A DNA stretch of 7,258 bases from an uncultured Verrucomicrobiota bacterium (GTDB lineage Bacteria; Verrucomicrobiota; Verrucomicrobiia; Limisphaerales; UBA1096): assembly GCA_913045395.1 (NCBI GenBank), contig CAJWPV010000067.1, forward strand, positions 1 to 7,258, in the 5' to 3' direction. This document shows positions 1-5,056 of the stretch, piece after piece. The notes beneath the pieces were generated by a model that saw only the letters and a list, made by a program, of their open reading frames with translations, was not told the DNA's origin and ran no database searches. Within the stretch, counting starts at the first letter, position 1. The number at the start of each line of letters is the position of its first letter. The position numbers and the translations under genes are program-made.

Positions 1-1328
1 ACCTCGCCCCAGTCGGCCGCTTGGCCAAGCGCATCGGTGGACTCGAGGATGAAGTCGCCTTTGGCCGGCCAGGAGAACTCAAGACGGCTGCCGGCAAAGT
101 TGACAGTCAACGGCTGCGGCTCGACCACCATCTCGCTCATTTGCAGCTTGTAAAGCGTGCCGCGGGAGTTGCGGACAAAAACGCTTCGGTTGGCCAATAC
201 CGGTGGGGTCCAGCAGGTGCCGCTGAGGACCTTGGATCGGGCTAGCTGCTTAAAGCGGGCCGGCGACGTCTCGGCGATGTAAAGGTAACCATTGCGGCTG
301 AGGATGATCAGCTTGCCGTCGGCAGCGGTGATAGAGGCGCACGGAATGCTGCTTTTCGTCCACTCGGTCTCACCGTTCTTCATGTTGATGCAGCGGACGG
401 TATTGCCGCGCTCTACGCGTCCGTCGGCTCCGTAGAAGTAGTCGCCAATCACCACACCGGGGTTGAAGTGGATGCGCATGTTGCGGTTCTTCCATTTGGA
501 ACGTGTGCTGGTGCCACTCAACTCGATTAACTCGCCGTCGCGGGAGTTGGAGGTGAGGAAAATCTTGCCATCATACAGGACTGGGTCTGCAGCATTTACC
601 GATGCACTGGTTTTAAAAGACTTGGACCAAAGCTGCTTACCTGTGGCGGCATTAACGCCGTAGGCACTGCTGCTGCCAAACATGATGAATGCCTCGGTGC
701 CACGATGGTCGTAGGGAACGGGAGTCGCGTAGCCTGATGTGCCGGTGCCGGTTTTCCACTTGAGGCTGCCGGTTTTCTTGTTGAGCGCAATCCCTCGCGA
801 GCCGACATTGTAAACAACTTTGTCTCCATGGATCAGCGGCGAGGAGGCAAAACCCCAGGTAGGTGTCGAAACACGGTAGAGTTTTTTCAAATCCTTGTTC
901 CAAACCTCATCTCCGGTGGCTGCTTCAAGACAAAACGCTTTTCCGGTCTTGCTGAGGGTGTAAACGTATTTGCCATCGACGATGGGAGTCGTGTTGGGCC
1001 CGCCATCGTATTGTCTGGGGCTTAATGCTTCAGAATAGGAATGTCGCCACAGGATATCACCAGTCGCTTCATCCAGGGCGTAAACCGTGTCGCGGTTGGA
1101 CTTGTTTCCCATGGTGAACACCCGTCCGTCCGCCACAGAGACCGTGGCAAAGCCGGTGCCGACCGAGGCGGTCCAAAGTCGCTTGGGGCCGCTTGAGCCC
1201 CATTTCTCGAACCAGTCCGTTTCCTTGGAGATGCCATTGTGGTCCGGGCCGCGCCAGTTGGGCCAATCGGCCGCTTGAAAGCAGACAGTCGAAACGAGCA
1301 ATGCTGCTGCGATGAGTGTTTTTTTCAT
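1..1328 (-). CDS. Secreted PQQ-like beta-propeller repeat protein (partial, C-terminus off the left edge)
   Basis: The minus-strand frame is open from ATG at 1328-1326 to the window edge, giving 442 complete codons and no stop. Residues 1-19 form a Sec signal peptide (KK, then a hydrophobic stretch, cleavage near FQA-A). The mature protein opens with the DWPNWRGP motif at 21-28, typical of exported PQQ-like propellers in Planctomycetes and Verrucomicrobia. Blade signatures of the form (Y/F/I)xLxxxTGxxxW recur at about 83-94, 132-143, 180-191, 223-234 and once more near 310-321 (CINMKNGETEW). These mark an outer-membrane-protein-assembly (BamB)/PQQ-dehydrogenase-like propeller fold. I see no dehydrogenase active site, so it is better called a propeller of unknown ligand than an enzyme. 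The visible C-terminus (about 406-442) leaves the propeller and enters a separate module with SWP and LEST motifs. It is transcribed divergently from the sulfatase. Cys16 in the signal peptide is not in a lipobox. No clear Shine-Dalgarno precedes the start. Confidence 0.9.
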   Translation of the reverse strand, partial: MKKTLIAAALLVSTVCFQAADWPNWRGPDHNGISKETDWFEKWGSSGPKRLWTASVGTGFATVSVADGRVFTMGNKSNRDTVYALDEATGDILWRHSYSEALSPRQYDGGPNTTPIVDGKYVYTLSKTGKAFCLEAATGDEVWNKDLKKLYRVSTPTWGFASSPLIHGDKVVYNVGSRGIALNKKTGSLKWKTGTGTSGYATPVPYDHRGTEAFIMFGSSSAYGVNAATGKQLWSKSFKTSASVNAADPVLYDGKIFLTSNSRDGELIELSGTSTRSKWKNRNMRIHFNPGVVIGDYFYGADGRVERGNTVRCINMKNGETEWTKSSIPCASITAADGKLIILSRNGYLYIAETSPARFKQLARSKVLSGTCWTPPVLANRSVFVRNSRGTLYKLQMSEMVVEPQPLTVNFAGSRLEFSWPAKGDFILESTDALGQAADWGE

Positions 1329-1351
1329 GTTCGATTCAATTTAGTGCGACA

Positions 1352-1379
1352 AACATAGGCCAAAAGTCCACTGCGTCAA
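1352..1379 (-). promoter_or_regulatory. Sigma-70-like promoter candidate for the beta-propeller gene
   Basis: Read on the minus strand, TTGACG (1379-1374) and TATGTT (1357-1352) are separated by exactly 16 bases. The first box matches the -35 consensus at five of six positions and the second the -10 consensus at four of six. Transcription would start near 1345, leaving a leader of about 17 nt before the ATG at 1328. That leader has no evident ribosome-binding site. The call rests only on motif match and position. Confidence 0.5.
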
Positions 1380-1436
1380 TGGAATAAAATTAACGGTGTC
1401 GGGAGAAAGAGCAATCCCAATGCCACCCATTGATTA

Positions 1437-1451
1437 CGTGGGAATCTCACG
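1437..1451. promoter_or_regulatory. Imperfect 15-base palindrome, possible operator
   Basis: CGTGGGAATCTCACG reads CGTG-G-GA / TC-T-CACG about its centre, with one G-T mismatch as DNA. It lies upstream of both divergent promoter candidates, about 60 bases from the leftward -35 box and about 70 from the rightward one. That would suit a regulator acting on both genes. A single short palindrome can easily arise by chance, so confidence is low. Confidence 0.2.
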
Positions 1452-1522
1452 AAAAGTTACTGTCCAACTGTCTCGCATGCGTGGTTCTCATCTCAAAAGT
1501 GTTAAAGCTACACAAAAAGTGC

Positions 1523-1551
1523 TTGACAAATTATGGGGCTGGACGATTACT
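1523..1551 (+). promoter_or_regulatory. Sigma-70-like promoter candidate, rightward
   Basis: A perfect TTGACA -35 box at 1523-1528 follows an A-rich stretch (ACACAAAAAG). The best -10 candidates are GATTAC at 1545-1550 (16-base spacer) and ATTACT at 1546-1551 (17-base spacer), each matching only three of six positions. The start point would be near 1557-1559. The strong -35 box, and the terminator about 155 bases downstream on the same strand, are the reasons to take it seriously despite the weak -10. Confidence 0.4.
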
Positions 1552-1557
1552 CGGCCC

Positions 1558-1714
1558 AGTTCGCACGGTGTCTGATGCGAGTGCTGTCGTGGATGTCTAC
1601 TTTTGCTGACATCGCATTAATCTGAAATTCACCGGAGGGCTTGAAGGTTTCCTCAACCTTGGCGATTCGGAACGAAATTTGGCCGGTCAAGCTCAGGCTT
1701 GGCCGGCTTTTTTT
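1558..1714 (+). ncRNA. Candidate small RNA or attenuator leader ending in an intrinsic terminator
   Basis: The stretch between the rightward promoter candidate and the terminator would make a transcript of about 155 nt. It contains three helices visible by eye. The first pairs TGATGCGA (1573-1580) with TCGCATTA (1612-1619), including one G-U, with an inner TGTC/GACA extension (1594-1597 with 1608-1611). The second is a 6-bp hairpin AAGGTT (1644-1649)/AACCTT (1655-1660) with a TCCTC loop. The third is the terminator hairpin. It resembles no RNA family that I can name; I looked for features of SRP RNA, 6S RNA and common riboswitches without a match. It may be a free-standing small RNA, or the regulated 5' leader of the sulfatase gene, whose ATG lies 61 bases after the T run. 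The 5' end is inferred, not seen. Confidence 0.35.
1682..1714 (+). terminator. Rho-independent terminator upstream of the sulfatase gene
   Basis: GCCGGTCAAGC (1682-1692) pairs with GCTTGGCCGGC (1697-1707) over 11 bp, with a single G-U wobble, around the tetraloop TCAG. Seven T follow directly (1708-1714). The strand is unambiguous because the T run is only on the plus-strand 3' side. No plus-strand gene ends just before it, so the terminated transcript must begin within 1329-1680 or be a read-through from outside the propeller gene. Confidence 0.8.
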
Positions 1715-1775
1715 GTGGATTCGCCTTTTTGATTTCTTGTCCGCCACCCGCCGTTATGTGAGGCTGCTTGGCCCT

Positions 1776-3293
1776 ATGCAATTACCCTGGACCGGACCAA
1801 TCCCTTTGGCCAGGCTGGCCCTGATCCTCATTGTCTCGTTGGGTTTGGCTAAGTCCGCCCTGGGCAAGCCTTCTGAAGTGGCCAGGCCGAACATCATTTT
1901 CATCCTCGCCGACGACTTGGGCTACTCGGAGCTGGGCAGCTACGGTCAGAAGAAAATCAAGACGCCCAACCTCGACCGTTTGGCCGGGCAGGGCATGCGC
2001 TTCACGCGTAACTACTCCGGCAACGCCGTCTGCGCGCCATCGCGCTGCGTGTTCATGACCGGCAAGCACCCCGGGCACGCCTTTGTCCGTAACAATGGCG
2101 AAGTGAAACCGGAAGGCCAACGACCCATTCCCAAGGCGGAGCAGACCATTGCCGAGTTGCTGCGCAGTCATGGCTACGGCACCGGCGCATTCGGCAAATG
2201 GGGTCTGGGCTTTCCTGGCTCTGAAGGCGACCCGGTGCATCAGGGGTTCGATCGTTTTTTCGGCTACAACTGCCAGCGCCACGCGCACAGCTATTACCCG
2301 AATTATCTCTGGAGCAATCTCAAGCGCGTCCCGCTGAACAACGAGCCGCCGGTGCCGGGCCACGCGTCGTTGCCAAGGGATGCCGACCCTGCCGATCCGC
2401 GCAGCTACGACATTTTCAAGGGGCAGGATTATGCGCCGGACCGCATCAATGAGCAGGCGCTGACATTCATTCGGAAAAATAGGGACAAGCCGTTCTTCCT
2501 CTACTATCCGACCGTTATCCCGCATGTCGCGCTGCACGTGCCGGACGAGGAACTCGGACCGTACCTCGCGCAGAAATGGGACGACCCGCCGTTCACCCGG
2601 GCCAAGGGCTACGGCTACACACCGCACTTCACCCCGCGAGCCGCGTACGCCGCGATGATCTCGCGGATGGACCGCTACGTCGGCCGCGTACTCGACCTCG
2701 TCAACGAGCTTGGACTCGCCGAGAACACGATCGTCGTATTCACGTCCGACAACGGCACAACACACTTGAAGGCCGAGGTGGACTACGACTTCTTCGGTAG
2801 TGTCAAGCCGTTGCGCGGACTCAAGGGATCGTTGTACGAGGGTGGCGTGCGCGTGCCGCTCATCGTTCGTTGGCCGGGCAAAATAAAGGCAGGCAGCACC
2901 TCCGATGTCGTGACCGGCTTTGAGGACTGGATGCCGACGCTGCTCGACCTGATCGGCGAAAAAGCCAGCACGCCAAGCGACACAGATGGCGTCAGCATCG
3001 CGAACGCGTTGCTCGGTAAAAAGCAGCAGCCGCGCAAGTTTCTCTACCGCGAATTCTCCGGCTATGGAGGCCAGCAGGCCGTTTGGGCCGGACGCTGGAA
3101 AGCCGTCCGCCAAAACATCCTCCGCAAAAACAACAAAACCCCGCTCAAGATCGAGTTGTATGACCTGAAGGCCGACATCAGCGAATCGAACGACGTCGCC
3201 GCCGATAACCCTAAAATCGTGGCGCAACTGAAAAAACTGATGATTCAAGAACACACCCGCTCCGAGTTTTACCCTATCAAGCCTTTGGATTAG
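1776..3293 (+). CDS. Secreted arylsulfatase-family sulfatase (formylglycine, Cys-type)
   Basis: This protein of 505 residues hydrolyses sulfate esters, probably of sulfated polysaccharides or glycans; the substrate cannot be read from the sequence. Residues 1-30 are a Sec signal peptide (LARLALILIVSLGL core, SALG before the mature end). The alkaline-phosphatase-fold metal site begins with NIIFILADDLG, giving Asp46/Asp47. The sulfatase signature CAPSR lies at 86-90 with TGK at 95-97, so Cys86 would be converted to formylglycine. Other expected active-site residues are Lys141 (GKWG), His250 (IPHVALH), Asp325/Asn326 (SDNG) and Lys350 (LKGSLYEGGVRVP). The length is usual for family S1. I chose ATG 1776 because the signal peptide begins there and GAGG (1760-1763) precedes it. 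The longer frame from TTG 1641 crosses an intrinsic terminator. A maturase is needed but none is visible here. The ankyrin lipoprotein follows after 13 bp, so the two are probably cotranscribed. Confidence 0.95.
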   Translation: MQLPWTGPIPLARLALILIVSLGLAKSALGKPSEVARPNIIFILADDLGYSELGSYGQKKIKTPNLDRLAGQGMRFTRNYSGNAVCAPSRCVFMTGKHPGHAFVRNNGEVKPEGQRPIPKAEQTIAELLRSHGYGTGAFGKWGLGFPGSEGDPVHQGFDRFFGYNCQRHAHSYYPNYLWSNLKRVPLNNEPPVPGHASLPRDADPADPRSYDIFKGQDYAPDRINEQALTFIRKNRDKPFFLYYPTVIPHVALHVPDEELGPYLAQKWDDPPFTRAKGYGYTPHFTPRAAYAAMISRMDRYVGRVLDLVNELGLAENTIVVFTSDNGTTHLKAEVDYDFFGSVKPLRGLKGSLYEGGVRVPLIVRWPGKIKAGSTSDVVTGFEDWMPTLLDLIGEKASTPSDTDGVSIANALLGKKQQPRKFLYREFSGYGGQQAVWAGRWKAVRQNILRKNNKTPLKIELYDLKADISESNDVAADNPKIVAQLKKLMIQEHTRSEFYPIKPLD

Positions 3294-3306
3294 TCTTCGC
3301 CGGAAT

Positions 3307-4023
3307 ATGTCCACCTCCCAACTCCAACGACTTTTGATCACCGCCACGGCGGTGGCCATGGCTGGCTGCGGAGCCAAGCAAGTTGGCGGGGTGGATGGTA
3401 CTGTTTGGCAGGCGGTTGAGCAGGGTGAGGTGGCCGTGGTATTAAAAAACCTGGGAGAGCCAAGCTTGGCCAATTCCACCAACGCAGCAGGGGACTCGCT
3501 GCTTTATGAATCGGTTGCCAGTCCGGACTTGGCGGTTGCCCGAGTACTCTTGGCCAAGGGCGCGAATGTGAATCAACGAAACCATTTTGGCCGAACACCG
3601 TTGCATCGGGCCGCCGACGAAGACAGGCCCGAGGTCGTGCGGTTACTCTTGGCCAAGGGCGCCGATGTGAATGCACGCGATTGCCGAGGCTCCACGCCGC
3701 TGATCGCCGCGGCGGAGTTTGCCGGCTTGCCGGTGCTCGAGTTACTGGTCGAGGCCGGTGCGGATGTGCCTGCTGGAAACCATTACGGACGAAGCGCACT
3801 GCACAACGCGGCCAAGCGGGATGACACCGAGGTAACAAAATTCCTGATCGCCCACGGTGCCCGGCTCAACCAAGTCTGCGAGTACGGCACGCCGCTGGAC
3901 TTGACCGCCAACAGCGAGATTGCCGAGGTGCTGCGAGCCGCCGGCGGATTGGAGTCCGCCACCAAGAGCATCGCCTCACGAACGCACCAGCGTTACAGCA
4001 CCGAGTTGCCCTCAACGAAGTAG
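3307..4023 (+). CDS. Ankyrin-repeat lipoprotein
   Basis: This 238-residue protein starts with a lipoprotein signal peptide. LQRLLITATAVAMAG forms the hydrophobic core and MAGC the lipobox, so Cys21 would be lipidated and the protein tethered to a membrane on the periplasmic side or outside. Ankyrin repeats follow: a degenerate one around 30-60, then units at about 62-92, 95-127, 128-160, 161-193 and a short capping unit at 194-214. The TPLHRAA, TPLIAAA and SALHNAA turns and LLLAKGADVN-type helices are clear. The C-terminal 24 residues are polar and look disordered. Ankyrin repeats bind other proteins and carry no enzymatic activity. Because the gene follows the sulfatase after 13 bp, the sulfatase or another envelope protein is a natural candidate partner, but that is inference. 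A 7-bp inverted repeat (3339-3354, CACCGCC/GGCGGTG) lies in the signal-peptide codons. Confidence 0.9.
   Translation: MSTSQLQRLLITATAVAMAGCGAKQVGGVDGTVWQAVEQGEVAVVLKNLGEPSLANSTNAAGDSLLYESVASPDLAVARVLLAKGANVNQRNHFGRTPLHRAADEDRPEVVRLLLAKGADVNARDCRGSTPLIAAAEFAGLPVLELLVEAGADVPAGNHYGRSALHNAAKRDDTEVTKFLIAHGARLNQVCEYGTPLDLTANSEIAEVLRAAGGLESATKSIASRTHQRYSTELPSTK
3545..3672 (+). repeat. Near-identical 29-base direct repeat inside the ankyrin gene
   Basis: Bases 3545-3573 and 3644-3672 match at 27 of 29 positions, and the first 18 bases are identical. The offset is exactly 99 bases, which is one 33-residue ankyrin unit. Both copies encode LLAKGA(N/D)VN. The third unit at a further 99 bases (from 3743) is clearly diverged. 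The rest of the two units is not conserved at the DNA level, so this is either a duplication remnant or local codon conservation. Each copy contains TTGGCCAA. Confidence 0.7.
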
Positions 4024-4074
4024 TCGCCGCGGTTCTGCCTCCACACTTCCTTTCCCTGCTGCTAGTTTTTTGCC

Positions 4075-5004
4075 ATGGCGAAGACTGCATTGCTGTTTGC
4101 CGGGCAGGGGGCCCAGTTTGTGGGCATGGGCCGGGACTTGGCGGAGTCGCACCCCACGGCCAAGGCGTTGATCGAGCAGGCCGACGAAGCGCTTGGCTAT
4201 AGCCTTAGCGAGATTTGTTTTTTCGGGCCGGAGGAGCAACTGGTGCGCACTGAGCACGCGCAACCGGCGATCTATCTCGTCGGCTGGGCCGCGCTTCAGC
4301 TGCTCAGGGAACAGGTGCCGGGCTTGGCTTTCGACGCGACGGCCGGCTTGTCGCTGGGCGAGTTCACTGCGCTGGCTGCGGCCGATGCGCTTGGCTTTGA
4401 GGACGGGCTCCGCGTCGTGCGTCGGCGGGGGGAGGTGATGCAGGAGGCGTGCGAGGCCAGCGCCGGAGGCATGGCGGCGATCGTCGGTCTCGACGAGGAG
4501 GCGGTGCGCTCCGTTTGCGACCAGGCCGATGTGAGCTTAGCCAACCTCAACTGCCCCGGCCAAATCGTTGTCTCAGGTGACACCGACAAGATAGATGTCG
4601 CCTGCGACGCTGCGAAGACCGCGGGGGCCAAGCGCGCGATTCCACTGCCGGTCGCTGGTGCGTATCACTCGCCGTTGATGCAACCGGCGCAGTCCGGCCT
4701 GGGCGAGATCTTGGCCAAGGTCGAGTTATGTGAGCCGTCGGTGCCGGTGTACAGCAATGTCACCGGCCAGGCACACGCCAACGCCCGGACGATCGCCGGC
4801 GCGATGGTGGAGCAGGTCACCTCCCCGGTGAAGTGGGAGGCGTGCATCCACGCGATGATTGCCGATGGCGTCACGCGATTCATTGAGCTTGGCCCGGGCA
4901 CGGCGCTCACCGGTTTCATGAGGCGGATTGACCGCACCGCTGAGGTGCTGAACGTTGGTGACTGCGACAGCCTGGCCAAGGCGGCCGAGGCGCTCAACGC
5001 CTGA
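4075..5004 (+). CDS. fabD: Malonyl-CoA:ACP transacylase
   Basis: The enzyme moves the malonyl group from CoA to acyl carrier protein, supplying the extender unit of type II fatty-acid synthesis in the cytoplasm. Its 309 residues match the usual length. GQGAQ at 10-14 forms part of the oxyanion hole. The nucleophile elbow GLSLGE places the catalytic serine at 93. Arg118 (RRRGEVMQ) should bind the malonyl carboxylate, and His198 in GAYHSPLM completes the dyad. NCPGQIVVSG and the C-terminal FIELGPGTALTG motif are also family hallmarks. The residue before the nucleophile is Leu rather than the His of the common GHS elbow. This variation does not touch the dyad. ATG 4075 fits the family N-terminus, although no Shine-Dalgarno precedes it; a T-rich stretch does. 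It lies 51 bp after the ankyrin gene and 52 bp before the next, with no terminator in either gap. No other fab gene or acpP is visible. Confidence 0.96.
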   Translation: MAKTALLFAGQGAQFVGMGRDLAESHPTAKALIEQADEALGYSLSEICFFGPEEQLVRTEHAQPAIYLVGWAALQLLREQVPGLAFDATAGLSLGEFTALAAADALGFEDGLRVVRRRGEVMQEACEASAGGMAAIVGLDEEAVRSVCDQADVSLANLNCPGQIVVSGDTDKIDVACDAAKTAGAKRAIPLPVAGAYHSPLMQPAQSGLGEILAKVELCEPSVPVYSNVTGQAHANARTIAGAMVEQVTSPVKWEACIHAMIADGVTRFIELGPGTALTGFMRRIDRTAEVLNVGDCDSLAKAAEALNA

Positions 5005-5056
5005 CTTGAAAAACCGGGGCCAGGGTGCAACCGTAGGCGACCAGCGAGAATCGTCA

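Larger units (their letters stand above)
1329..1775. other. Divergent intergenic region (447 bp)
   Basis: This stretch separates the leftward propeller gene from the rightward sulfatase and is visibly richer in A and T than the flanking genes up to about 1530. It holds one leftward promoter candidate (1352-1379), a 15-base imperfect palindrome (1437-1451), an 8-base palindrome CGCATGCG (1474-1481), one rightward promoter candidate (1523-1551), a structured stretch (1573-1660) and an intrinsic terminator (1682-1714). I see no tRNA, no recognisable riboswitch class and no convincing protein-coding gene. An open frame does extend upstream of the sulfatase ATG as far as TTG at 1641, but it runs through the terminator and is unlikely to be translated. 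Confidence 0.7.

Noticed and set aside
1270..1328. Possible lipoprotein signal in the propeller protein (Cys16).
   Set aside because: The residues before the cysteine are STV, which do not form a lipobox. A standard Sec cleavage near residue 19 fits better.
1558..1714. Assignment of the leader to a known RNA class (6S, SRP RNA, SAM or SAH riboswitch).
   Set aside because: I could not find the conserved core sequences of these classes, so the element is left as an unnamed candidate.
1641..1775. N-terminal extension of the sulfatase by 45 residues from TTG 1641, preceded by GGAGG.
   Set aside because: GGAGG is only 2 bases from the TTG, the extension crosses a strong intrinsic terminator, and it would put the signal peptide 45 residues inside the protein.
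1782..3482. A 566-residue open frame on the minus strand, antisense to the sulfatase.
   Set aside because: The plus-strand frame carries every sulfatase active-site motif and a signal peptide. The antisense product is Arg/Val-rich with no recognisable domain and is a typical GC-rich shadow frame.
4024..4074. Terminator between the ankyrin gene and fabD suggested by a run of six T before the fabD start.
   Set aside because: No inverted repeat precedes the T run.
4955..5056. Upstream in-frame start for the ArsR/methyltransferase gene overlapping fabD.
   Set aside because: The added 34 residues are Arg/Pro-rich, out of frame with fabD and unlike any ArsR N-terminus. ATG 5057 starts directly at the winged helix.
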